NCBI GenBank assembly: GCA_965248915.1
Contig: OZ252216.1
Span: 2,914,001-2,978,000, forward strand
Direction: 5' to 3'
Length of the DNA: 64,000 bases
DNA from: CBDFLA01 sp965248915
Lineage (GTDB): Bacteria; Pseudomonadota; Alphaproteobacteria; M2410
Part shown: positions 20,944-29,087 of the stretch, in pieces
How positions within the stretch are numbered: position 1 is the stretch's first letter
How the letters are laid out: each line of letters starts with the position of its first letter
The notes under the pieces: generated by a model
What the model was told of the DNA's origin: nothing
Seen by the model: the letters and a program-made list of their open reading frames with translations, nothing else
Database searches by the model: none
Position numbers and translations under genes: made by a program

Positions 20944-21337
20944 GAATACATGGCATTTTTGGCAAACCCGTCGCCATCTCTTGAGTTTCCTGGCCGCCAT
21001 GGGCGCCTACGCCGTCCTCATACTGGCCGTACGGGCCACATTGCCCGCCATGGACGGAGGCATCACAGCGGTACTCTGGGCGATCGCCCCTGCTGTTCCC
21101 CTGGCATTCGTTGTCTACCTGGTAGTCTTACAGCTCAAAGCCCTCGACGAATTTCAGCAACGCATTCACATCTTGGCACTCGCCACTGCCAGCGGCATCT
21201 GTCTGGTCGCAGCCACTGCATATGGGCTTCTTGAATCTTTGATGAGCTTTCCAGACTTCCCACTGGCCCTCGCCATGCCTGTGTTTGTTGCCATCTGGTG
21301 GCCAGCCACCCTTCTCATCGAAAGGACGTATCGGTGA
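20942..21337 (+). CDS. Multi-pass membrane protein partnered with an XRE regulator
   Basis: The product is 131 aa from ATG 20942. An upstream in-frame ATG at 20903 exists but lies inside the operator. Four hydrophobic segments are visible (LLSFLAAMGAYAVLILAV; AVLWAIAPAVPLAFVVYLVV; ILALATASGICLVAATAYGL; FPLALAMPVFVAIWWPATLL), separated by a charged ALDEFQQRIH loop. Pairs of such a membrane protein with a short HTH regulator are common in bacterial genomes, but the function is not established. Its stop overlaps the regulator start (GTGA). Confidence 0.75.
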   Translation: MNTWHFWQTRRHLLSFLAAMGAYAVLILAVRATLPAMDGGITAVLWAIAPAVPLAFVVYLVVLQLKALDEFQQRIHILALATASGICLVAATAYGLLESLMSFPDFPLALAMPVFVAIWWPATLLIERTYR

Positions 21338-21528
21338 AAAACAAGATCCGCGTCCTTCGTGCCGAGCGCAATTGGAGCCAAGCAGAGCTCGCCAAACATC
21401 TCGGCGTCTCCCGTCAAACCGTCAACGTGATCGAGAACGGCAAGTTCGACCCGAGCTTACCGCTCGCGTTCAAAATCGCCCGCATCTTTGCACTTAAAAT
21501 TGAGGAGGTATTTGAAGATGAACAATAA
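21334..21528 (+). CDS. XRE/Cro-type helix-turn-helix regulator (64 aa)
   Basis: The protein starts at GTG 21334, overlapping the preceding stop. It is almost only an HTH_3 domain (WSQAELAKHLGVSRQTV, then NVIENGKFDPSLPLAFKIA), ending with the EEVFEDEQ tail typical of the small YgzD/YozG-like group. It would dimerise on palindromic DNA; the ATGTCAA-N6-TTGACAT repeats upstream of the operon are the obvious candidate target. Confidence 0.9.
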   Translation: MKNKIRVLRAERNWSQAELAKHLGVSRQTVNVIENGKFDPSLPLAFKIARIFALKIEEVFEDEQ

Positions 21529-21640
21529 CTCAACCGAAGCCGAATGTCACGACACGCTAGGTGAACGCTTGGCGAAACTCACAATCTTCATAGTGGTTTT
21601 CGTCGCCGTATTCGCAACCATCTATGTCTCACAAACTTGA
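21518..21640 (+). CDS. 40-aa single-pass membrane protein
   Basis: The frame starts at ATG 21518 inside the end of the regulator gene in another frame (11-base overlap), with TGAGGAGGTATTTGAAG giving a strong ribosome-binding site. The N-terminus is acidic and polar (MNNNSTEAECHDTLGERLAK) and is followed by one membrane helix (LTIFIVVFVAVFATIYV). It is translationally linked to the regulator. Function unknown. Confidence 0.7.
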   Translation: MNNNSTEAECHDTLGERLAKLTIFIVVFVAVFATIYVSQT

Positions 21641-21656
21641 ACGAAAGGAACACAAC

Positions 21657-21803
21657 ATGTCCAAACCAAAAATACGATGGGAAAAAGTACTAAACAACGA
21701 GGGCTCAAGTCACGGCCTTTCCGCCAAAGAATTCGCCATTCAATCCGTTATGGTCGGCGCGCTTATGATCGCATTCTTTGTTGGTTTTGAGATCTTCATG
21801 TAA
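21657..21803 (+). CDS. 48-aa single-pass membrane protein
   Basis: The frame starts at ATG 21657 after ACGAAAGGAACACAAC (AAGGA ribosome-binding site), 16 bases after the 40-aa gene. A basic N-terminal part (MSKPKIRWEKVLNN) precedes a hydrophobic helix (VMVGALMIAFFVGFEIF). It is the last gene of the operator-controlled module before a bidirectional terminator. No family recognised. Confidence 0.7.
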   Translation: MSKPKIRWEKVLNNEGSSHGLSAKEFAIQSVMVGALMIAFFVGFEIFM

Positions 21804-21817
21804 ACGTCTTCTGATGT

Positions 21818-21853
21818 AAAGGATGCCCCACATTTTCATGGGGGGCATCCTTT
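21818..21853. terminator. Bidirectional hairpin terminator
   Basis: AAAGGATGCCCC (21818-21829) pairs with GGGGCATCCTTT (21842-21853). The A/T ends serve as a U-tract on either strand. It separates the convergent small-protein module and the amidohydrolase gene. Confidence 0.8.
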
Positions 21854-21863
21854 CTCAACATAC

Positions 21864-22874
21864 TTACAGTCGGTAAACCCGCTCCGCCGTCCCATAAAAC
21901 ATCGCTTGCTTCTCATCTTCAGAAAAATCAGCCGCCATTTTCTTAAGTGCGTTCCAAAGGACCGCATAGGAGACCGATTGCCTGTCGACAGGGAAATTAC
22001 TCTCAAACATGCAGCGCTCAGGTCCAAAGCAATCAATGGCGTGGAGATAGTAGGCTTTGTGAGCCGACACCAACTCGTCCGAAGTCGCCGGCGTATCGCG
22101 TGTATGCCATCCCCATCCATTGACCGGCATGGCGAGACCGCCAATCTTTGCCACAACGTTGGGACAGGACGCGATGTCTTGAACGTCCATCTTCCACTCC
22201 CCGAAGATTTCTTGTTGTTTGCCCTTGTATGGGCCGATCCCCAACGGGCCACCAAAGTGATCAAAGACAATGGTCGTCTCTGGAGCTGCCCGTGCCGCGT
22301 CAGCCAGCGCGGGGATCTGTGGATGATAATTCCACGCATCAAAGGTCAGCCCGCGCGCGCCGAGCCGCCGTAACCCGGCCCGAAAATCATCACGTGCGTA
22401 GAGATCTGCCGGCGGTCCCGAATGCGACTTGCGGATCGCAGGACTTGGGTCATAAGCACCGGATTGTCGAATGCCGCGAAACAAACCCTCGCCTGCTTTC
22501 TCATGCCCATCGAGAACCTCATCAAGGGCATCACCCAGCATAAGGTTCGCGTGCGCAACAATCCCTGCAATCTGTGCCGACCCTTGATCGTCTTTTGCCG
22601 CCGCGCTCGCAATGCTTGAGACAAACTCCGTTTCGCCGACACATTTCATGTGCTCCAGCCCTGCGGTCCGATACTCCGATCCGCATTCGACGAAAACAGT
22701 CTTCTCAATATTGTGCCCACTACCGGTATCATCCCAAAGTTGGACCAACAGATAGGGGCGCTCCGCATGATGCCAAAGGTGATGGTGCGGATCGATAATC
22801 GAGCGATCTGGTTCAATGATCTCTTCTTCAACTTGGGCAAGCCAAGCTCTTTGTTTTTCAAGCGCCGCGGTCAT
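21864..22874 (-). CDS. Amidohydrolase family (amidohydrolase 2, TIM-barrel metal hydrolase)
   Basis: The 336-aa protein has the DPHHHLWHH motif near residue 27 (metal-binding HxH), TIVFDHFGGPLG (a metal or catalytic His), and a late CMFESNFPVDRQS, as in the amidohydrolase 2/2-pyrone-4,6-dicarboxylate lactonase group. Members hydrolyse lactones or decarboxylate aromatic acids. The specific substrate is not evident. It is transcribed away from the CHASE2 cluster. Confidence 0.88.
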   Translation of the reverse strand: MTAALEKQRAWLAQVEEEIIEPDRSIIDPHHHLWHHAERPYLLVQLWDDTGSGHNIEKTVFVECGSEYRTAGLEHMKCVGETEFVSSIASAAAKDDQGSAQIAGIVAHANLMLGDALDEVLDGHEKAGEGLFRGIRQSGAYDPSPAIRKSHSGPPADLYARDDFRAGLRRLGARGLTFDAWNYHPQIPALADAARAAPETTIVFDHFGGPLGIGPYKGKQQEIFGEWKMDVQDIASCPNVVAKIGGLAMPVNGWGWHTRDTPATSDELVSAHKAYYLHAIDCFGPERCMFESNFPVDRQSVSYAVLWNALKKMAADFSEDEKQAMFYGTAERVYRL

Positions 22875-23054
22875 TGGCCCTCCCTTCTTTCCAAACCCAA
22901 ATCACATTGCGTACCCCCAGACTAACATGTGAACGCACATTTTGGTCCCCCATATCCTGACCCATCATTTGCGGCGTCAGACCCAGGACAGACACGCCTT
23001 GTCATGACAACCGCTGATGTTTACTATTTTGGGTAACGGATTGCTGGCAGGGTG

Positions 23055-24743
23055 ATGACAGGTTTCACAAAAAAAATCATTGCTGCATTGAGTGGCAAAG
23101 ATCTTGGGGGCGGTGATGCCGCTCCAATGTTTGTGTTGCTGACAGCGGTGCTTTTGAGCCTGACCTATGAACTTATCGCGATGGTCGACCCTTTCGGTCT
23201 GGATGAAGCTCTGGATCGGCAAAGCCTCAATGTCATCGACCGTGTTGTCGCACCGCTCGTCGATGATGCAGGTCGCGAAGATGTAAGAGTGATTACTTTC
23301 GGCTATGAGTCTGAAAGAAATCTCGGTCTTGAATGGCCGCTCGACACTGATTTCTATACTGAACTTGTCTACCAAATGGGCGATCTGGAAGTTGGTGCCA
23401 TCTTCTTGGATCTCTTCTTCATTTCAGATTCCCTCGATTACGAGAATCTCTCGGAGGCAATAACAAGCGTAACAGGCTTGCCGCGCCCCTCTCTGGCGAC
23501 AGACGCCGACAAAGCATGTTTTGACGGGCCTCTTGCCAGGCTCAAATGCATCATCGAACGAGATGGGATTCCCGTAATCATTGGACTTCCACCGGAAAAA
23601 CAAGGCGCCGAAACGACCCGCGTTCTTTCTGAGGTCGCCATCCTAGCTGACCTCCACATCGGCGTGGACGGACAATACAATCTCTATCACCACGAACAGC
23701 CCGCTGATGAGGGCACACAAGTCATTGCATCGCCAGCGGCCCTCCTCTTCGCGGCGCAGTGTTTGCGTCACGCGAGCCAACAATCCAACTGCTTAGACAA
23801 CCCTGTCATGACTCCTCTGCGCAAGCCCGTAGAGCCCCTACGACTGGCTTGGTCATCCCGTCGTCACGAAAACCGAGACATTGATGTCCAGAGAGGGTGC
23901 ACAAGCTTTCCAAACGCGCTCGTCAAATCTGTCAATCTCGTATTGAGCCAAACGATGTTGGGTCTTCCAGGTATCGAGGAAGCCCTCGTCAATGAACGTT
24001 GTCTGTCGCACGCCGATTATCCGTATTACATTCTCGTTCAGAATGACCTCGATCAATATGTCGATGACCTGGCTGGGAAACTTGTTCTGTTCGGTATGAC
24101 ATTTCAAGGATTCGCCGACACTGTCAACTCGCCCGTTTTCGGAAGAACCCCCGGCGTATTTGCCCACGCAACCGCAACAGACAATCTACTTTCCTACGGA
24201 TCCAAATATATTCGATATCAAACAAGTGGAATTTGGATTGATATTGTCGAAATCAGCCTCATGACGTCGTTCCTAATGTTTGCGTTCACGGTGCACGCGG
24301 CAAACGTCAGAGGGTCCAGCAAGACTGGCGGCGGCACACAAGGCCGATTGAAACGGTCCTGGCAGGTCACACTGAAGAGCGCGGCCTATTTAGGCCTTGT
24401 TGGTTATCTCGTAGCGACGATCTGGACAGCCGTTCTGCTTTACAAAACCGTCGACCTGAGGGGTTACACACTCCTTCCAATCCTTCTGTTTCTGGCCGGA
24501 TTTTGGATAACTGCCACACTGGTGTATTATCATCGCAAGGTTGGGCGAGACGATGTCAATGACATGTTGGTGGCGGTTGGGCTTTTGATCCTCTACGCGC
24601 TCGCTGTTTTCTCTGTCGCCGCTGGTATCGCAATCGTATTCGGTATCTATCAGTTGAATTTTCTGGGCGTCGTTGCAGCCGGTATTGGGTTCTTTTTTAC
24701 CTTCCGGTTGTCTGTAACCAAACTAAGGGTGGATGAAAAATGA
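23055..24743 (+). CDS. CHASE2-domain membrane protein without output domain
   Basis: The 562-aa product (ATG 23055; GTG 23052 also possible) has an N-terminal membrane helix (MFVLLTAVLLSLTYELIA) and a long periplasmic CHASE2-type sensor (VRVITFGYESERNLGLEWPL; LVYQMGDLEVGAIFLDLFF; KLVLFGMTFQGFADTVNSPV). At least five C-terminal membrane helices follow, from about residue 395. CHASE2 sensors usually feed kinases, adenylate cyclases or diguanylate cyclases. Here the protein ends after the membrane region with no such domain. Its stop overlaps the next gene (ATGA), so partner proteins may carry the output. Confidence 0.8.
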   Translation: MTGFTKKIIAALSGKDLGGGDAAPMFVLLTAVLLSLTYELIAMVDPFGLDEALDRQSLNVIDRVVAPLVDDAGREDVRVITFGYESERNLGLEWPLDTDFYTELVYQMGDLEVGAIFLDLFFISDSLDYENLSEAITSVTGLPRPSLATDADKACFDGPLARLKCIIERDGIPVIIGLPPEKQGAETTRVLSEVAILADLHIGVDGQYNLYHHEQPADEGTQVIASPAALLFAAQCLRHASQQSNCLDNPVMTPLRKPVEPLRLAWSSRRHENRDIDVQRGCTSFPNALVKSVNLVLSQTMLGLPGIEEALVNERCLSHADYPYYILVQNDLDQYVDDLAGKLVLFGMTFQGFADTVNSPVFGRTPGVFAHATATDNLLSYGSKYIRYQTSGIWIDIVEISLMTSFLMFAFTVHAANVRGSSKTGGGTQGRLKRSWQVTLKSAAYLGLVGYLVATIWTAVLLYKTVDLRGYTLLPILLFLAGFWITATLVYYHRKVGRDDVNDMLVAVGLLILYALAVFSVAAGIAIVFGIYQLNFLGVVAAGIGFFFTFRLSVTKLRVDEK

Positions 24744-25153
24744 TGGTCACAAGAAACCGTTTGATTCTTGTCGTGGCGCTTGGGCTGCTGATTGCTCCAG
24801 CCGCTTTCTCAAAGAAAGCCAGCTGTCCCGCAGATGCTGAATATGGATGCATCGTCGGATTTAACGGCAATGACGCACCTCACTTCAATTCCGATTGGAA
24901 GCGCATTGGTAAAATAAAGGCCAAGACATTCAAGTTCCCTCTTGTTTTGACGGAGGCCGTTTCAAAAGACGGAAAAGTCATCGTTTCATATGAAGAAACG
25001 ACTTACCGGTTTCGGCGCAGCTATGTCGAACTCGACGCAAAGGCAACTAATATCGTGAGCTGTCCAAAAGAAATGCAGACATCGAGCACCTCCGACGATC
25101 GATTGGGGGGAACAAGAGCAGGATCGTCAGAACTATGTGATGTTGACGATTGA
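24740..25153 (+). CDS. Exported protein of unknown function
   Basis: The 137-aa product has a signal peptide (LILVVALGLLIAPAAFSKK) and a mature part with four cysteines (SCPADAEYGCIVGF; VSCPKE; ELCDVDD). It overlaps the CHASE2 stop by four bases and precedes the M48 protease by 45 bases, so the three genes probably form one operon. No family recognised. Confidence 0.7.
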   Translation: MMVTRNRLILVVALGLLIAPAAFSKKASCPADAEYGCIVGFNGNDAPHFNSDWKRIGKIKAKTFKFPLVLTEAVSKDGKVIVSYEETTYRFRRSYVELDAKATNIVSCPKEMQTSSTSDDRLGGTRAGSSELCDVDD

Positions 25154-25198
25154 GCCGAGTGCGGCCTTCCTCTACCGACAAAAGAACGGGAGTTCTGA

Positions 25199-27127
25199 AT
25201 GAACAAGCGGAACACGGCTCGCAGCAGCTTTCTCTACGCGTCCTTCGCCTTTGCACTCATGATCTTTGTGGCTGTGGCTCAAGACACCCAAGCCGCCGGC
25301 AACGACGAAAAAGGAAATTCAAACAGCAAGAGCGAAAAGGAAAGCAAAAGCGCAAACCCGCTCAAGCAAATTGGCAAGGGCATCCGCGGATTTGGCGGGC
25401 GACTTCAAGGGGTTGGGGCCAGAAGCCTCAAAGAGCCATACATCAAGACGCTCGCCGACACGCGTGACTTTTCGGCTCTCGCTGGTCAGTCCAAGATGAT
25501 CGCAGAGAACGCCGGACTGAACCTCCGTGCGGATGCCAGACGGGACATTGTCCATTCCGCTTCAACACAAAAGTACCTTGAAGGCATTCGCGACAAACTT
25601 CTCGTTGTTTGGCCCTATGAGGGACCAACACCGCCAATCTACATCATCGCCAGTCCGTTCTACGAAATGTCCGCCACACATGATGGCGGAATACTCGTGA
25701 ACACCGGCATGCTCAAAGCTGCCGACTCTGAAGATGAAATCGCTTATCTCCTCGGCCATGAACTGGGACATATTCTTCTTGGCCATTTCATTCGTGACGA
25801 GATGACCCAAGACCTGGTTCGAAGAGCCAGACTAACAGCCGACATCGTTATGCTTTCGAATTCCGTTGCATCTTCTGGCATTCATCAAGTGAACTCGCCA
25901 CAAGTCCTTCAAGTCGTGCAAGACAAAGGTGCCATCAATCAATTCAACGCTAAGTCCTATTCGATCCTAGATGACACGGAGGATTCCATTGCCTACGGGT
26001 TCTTACCTCAATGGAAACGCGGCCACGAAGACCAGGCTGACATTCTCGCGATTGATCTCCTCGTTGGTGCGAACTACTCCCTGGATGCAGCTCCGATTGT
26101 CTTTGAAAAGATTTCTCAGGCCAACGTCGACAAAAAGGCGGAGATGAAACGGCTCAAAGCACGCATGGATGAACTGGCAACATCCCCAATGAATGTTCTC
26201 GCCTCGGTCAGTTCATCACCAAATTCCGCAGCGCAGATCCAGTCACTGGCATATGGAAACACAGCCGCCCTTGCACCCATATTCGCATCAGCATGGAGCG
26301 GCATTAGAAAAGCAGGGCGCAAAGACTTGGTCGAATCAACCCTAGTACCAGAACACCGCAAACCAGAAGCACGAAAAAAGAGCGTGGTCGCATACTTTGA
26401 CAAATTCTACGTCGACCATGCAGATGCTGGCATTATTTTGACCGAAGACCCTCTCAATAATTTGCGCATGTCGAAAGACTACAACGCTGCCGTTTCTGCA
26501 GCCGATCAGGTCTTTTCCGCCAAGAAAGCCATGAGCACCGGCGACTATACGGCGGCGGATGAATACGCGATGTCAGCTCTTTCGGGCTATCGAAATGACT
26601 TCCCCCAAGCACGCTGGGTTCGACATCGTGTCAGACAGATCCAAGGCAACCCAACAAAAGCCATTGAAAACTTGGAACTCGCCTTGAACTCAAGCCATCC
26701 CGGCCACCGAACCTACGATCAACTTGCTTCCCTTTACTACGCCACAGGTCAACGCCAAACCGCCATGTCGACCGCCACAAAGGGCGAAAAGCGGTTCTCA
26801 AACAACGTTCACTTTTTGCCTGAGCGAATTTTCTCCGTTGCTTTGACTGACAAAACAAAGGCGGGGGATTTGATGCTTACGTGTCTTGAAGCCGAGCAAC
26901 AATATTTGGATGGCCCCTGCCAAGCGGCCTATTTCGGTATGAATCCAAATTATCGCAGAGAATTCGTGTCCGAGCTTTCTAGGCGTGGATGTGCAGGGCG
27001 TGAGAAACGTGGATCCGGCGGCGCAAGAGTTTTTGGCAATGTCGCAAACGCCCTGTCGCTCCCTGGTTTGGGGCAACAACCAGCGCGGCTCGCTTGTCCT
27101 TTGGACAATGTGAGAAAATCGCACTAG
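25199..27127 (+). CDS. Exported M48-family metalloprotease with TPR-like tail
   Basis: The 642-aa product has an N-terminal hydrophobic signal (SFLYASFAFALMIFVAVAQ). It has a zinc site H187-E188-L-G-H191 (LLGHELGHILLGH) and a downstream ligand E277 in HEDQADILAID, the M48 arrangement. The rest (about 440-600) resembles tetratricopeptide helices (KAMSTGDYTAADEYAMSALS; YDQLASLYYATGQRQTAMST), as in BepA-type periplasmic proteases that act on outer-membrane assembly. It sits downstream of the CHASE2 sensor and the small exported protein. Confidence 0.88.
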   Translation: MNKRNTARSSFLYASFAFALMIFVAVAQDTQAAGNDEKGNSNSKSEKESKSANPLKQIGKGIRGFGGRLQGVGARSLKEPYIKTLADTRDFSALAGQSKMIAENAGLNLRADARRDIVHSASTQKYLEGIRDKLLVVWPYEGPTPPIYIIASPFYEMSATHDGGILVNTGMLKAADSEDEIAYLLGHELGHILLGHFIRDEMTQDLVRRARLTADIVMLSNSVASSGIHQVNSPQVLQVVQDKGAINQFNAKSYSILDDTEDSIAYGFLPQWKRGHEDQADILAIDLLVGANYSLDAAPIVFEKISQANVDKKAEMKRLKARMDELATSPMNVLASVSSSPNSAAQIQSLAYGNTAALAPIFASAWSGIRKAGRKDLVESTLVPEHRKPEARKKSVVAYFDKFYVDHADAGIILTEDPLNNLRMSKDYNAAVSAADQVFSAKKAMSTGDYTAADEYAMSALSGYRNDFPQARWVRHRVRQIQGNPTKAIENLELALNSSHPGHRTYDQLASLYYATGQRQTAMSTATKGEKRFSNNVHFLPERIFSVALTDKTKAGDLMLTCLEAEQQYLDGPCQAAYFGMNPNYRREFVSELSRRGCAGREKRGSGGARVFGNVANALSLPGLGQQPARLACPLDNVRKSH

Positions 27128-27207
27128 CCCACACGCACAATCGACTTGCCTGTTAAACCCTAACCGGGTCCTATTGAGCGATCACTCAAAGATTCAAGAG
27201 GCCCGGT

Positions 27208-28410
27208 GTGACCGAGATCCAAACCTACTTGCCTGACGAAATATATGGTGCCGAAATCAGAGGCGCGGACACACCGCGGGCTTTCATTTCTCCTGGTGCA
27301 TATATTCAAGGTGCAGGCGCCCTCGACAAACTTGGTCACTATTTGAAAGTGACCGGTGCCGCACGCCCGTCCGTTGTCATCAGTGAGGGTGGCCGAACGC
27401 GGTTTGGCGACCGCATCGAGAAAAGTCTCAAAGATATCGGCGTCGATCCTCACTGGGTCACTTTCGACGGTGAGTGTTCGGTGCAGGAGATCGACCGGGT
27501 TGTCGACACCGTGCGAAAAGAGTCCCCACAAGCTGATGCCCTCATTGCCGTCGGCGCCGGTAAGTGTTGCGACGCCGGCAAAGCCATGGCTTACCGTTTA
27601 AGCCTCCCCACTATTGTGTGCCCAACCCTTGCCTCAACCGATGCGCCTTGCTCTGCCCTTTCGGTCATCTACACGCCTGAAGGACAAATGGAGAGCGTTG
27701 AGTACTACCCCAAGAACCCTGCCCTCGTGGTGATGGACACTCAAGTCATCGCCGAAGCGCCGGAGCGATATCTCGTCGCCGGATTGGCCGACGCGCTTGC
27801 CACTTGGTATGAAGCCCGCGTCTGCTTTCACAATCCAAAGGCGCGTTCTTCCATTGGCGGCAACACGACCTTGGCGGCTGCTGCCATCGGTGAACTCTGT
27901 GCCAAAACAATTTACGACAATGCCGACGACGCCCTCAAAGCTGTGCAAGCCAGCGTCGCCAACGACGCCCTCGAGCATATCGTCGAAGCCAATACTTTGC
28001 TCAGCGGCATTGGCTTTGAGAGCGGCGGCCTTGCCATCGCGCACTCAGTGGCCACCGCCTTCACCGCCATTCCGGAAGTCGAAGGGCAGGCCCTGCATGG
28101 TGAGATGGTCGCCATCGGCCTCTTAACCCAGTTGGCCCTTGAGCAAGACCCAAAGGAAGAACAGCGCGTCGCGGACTTCTTTTTGAGAGTAGGTTTGCCC
28201 GTGCACCTCGGCCATCTGGGCATTGATGCAGAAACAAACGCCGCCCTCATCGACATGGTCGGCGAAATCGCCGCGTCCTTCCCATTTGCCGCCAATGAAC
28301 CTTTTGAGGTAACGTCGCAAAGCATTCGCGACGCACTTCTTGCCATTCACAGCCGCGGGTTGGACCGTGTTGCAGCTGGCGGCGACACCGCCTATCAAGC
28401 ATTGCGCTAG
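27208..28410 (+). CDS. Glycerol dehydrogenase-like iron/zinc alcohol dehydrogenase
   Basis: The 400-aa product from GTG 27208 belongs to the GldA group. It has the nucleotide-binding region VGAGKCCDAGKAMAYRL, the segment PTLASTDAPCSALSVIYT, and metal-ligand regions LADALATWYEAR (Asp), IAHSVATAF (His) and LHGEMVAIGLL (His). Such enzymes oxidise glycerol or related diols with NAD+. It has an N-terminal extension of about 30 residues relative to Escherichia coli GldA. The substrate is not certain. Confidence 0.88.
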   Translation: MTEIQTYLPDEIYGAEIRGADTPRAFISPGAYIQGAGALDKLGHYLKVTGAARPSVVISEGGRTRFGDRIEKSLKDIGVDPHWVTFDGECSVQEIDRVVDTVRKESPQADALIAVGAGKCCDAGKAMAYRLSLPTIVCPTLASTDAPCSALSVIYTPEGQMESVEYYPKNPALVVMDTQVIAEAPERYLVAGLADALATWYEARVCFHNPKARSSIGGNTTLAAAAIGELCAKTIYDNADDALKAVQASVANDALEHIVEANTLLSGIGFESGGLAIAHSVATAFTAIPEVEGQALHGEMVAIGLLTQLALEQDPKEEQRVADFFLRVGLPVHLGHLGIDAETNAALIDMVGEIAASFPFAANEPFEVTSQSIRDALLAIHSRGLDRVAAGGDTAYQALR

Positions 28411-28599
28411 TTGCCCAACTCAGCAGCATCACTCAGCATCACCTATCGACGAGCGCCTGACATTGCGTCGCAAAATCAGTATCATGACGAAAGCGAATCA
28501 ATTCGCGCTTCCAGGAAAAGTGGTGGCCGGTTTTCCGTCCGGAAGCGCGAACGCGGAGAAATTTGGCGACAACACTCACACTCGGGAGGGAACAGACCC

Positions 28600-29001
28600 A
28601 TGCTGAAGGAGTTTCAGGAATTTGCATTGAAGGGCAATGTCGTCGACATGGCGGTCGGCATCATCATCGGTGGCGCCTTTGGCACCATCGTCAAATCACT
28701 GGTGGCTGATGTCATCATGCCACCTATCGGATTGATGATTGGTGGGATCGACTTTGCGAGCCTCGTGATAACTTTGCGTGAAGCCTCTGAAGGCGTCGAC
28801 GCCGTCACCATCAACTACGGCACTTTCCTCAACAACGTCTTTGCCTTCATCATCGTCGCATGGGCTTTGTTCATGGTCATCAAATCCATGAACTCCATGC
28901 GCAAAAAGGAAGAAGAAGCACCGAAAGAACCGGAAGCACCGCCAAAGCATGAAGTGCTTTTGGAAGAAATCCGCGACATCATGAAAAAGCAAGCCAACTA
29001 A
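28600..29001 (+). CDS. mscL: Large-conductance mechanosensitive channel
   Basis: The 133-aa product from ATG 28600 follows GGGAGGGAACAG. It has the MscL pattern: an N-terminal amphipathic helix (MLKEFQEFALKGNVVDMAVG), the TM1 pore helix GIIIGGAFGTIVKSLVADVI, TM2 FLNNVFAFIIVAWALFMVIK and a charged C-terminal helix bundle. It opens on hypo-osmotic shock to release solutes. The frame is open upstream to 28411 but that part does not look like protein. Confidence 0.95.
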   Translation: MLKEFQEFALKGNVVDMAVGIIIGGAFGTIVKSLVADVIMPPIGLMIGGIDFASLVITLREASEGVDAVTINYGTFLNNVFAFIIVAWALFMVIKSMNSMRKKEEEAPKEPEAPPKHEVLLEEIRDIMKKQAN

Positions 29002-29087
29002 GACAAAGTCACAAGCCTCCTCCTCTTGCCGTCCAAATGCCAGGCGCCTAAGCTGGCGTCAATAGGAGACGTCCTGGGGAGGAACGC

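Noticed and set aside
25150..25467. Plus-strand 105-aa frame at the start of the M48 gene
   Set aside because: Out of frame with the signal peptide and protease domain and rich in Arg/Gln; a shadow.
28411..28599. N-terminal extension of MscL
   Set aside because: The upstream codons do not resemble MscL and a good ribosome-binding site precedes ATG 28600.
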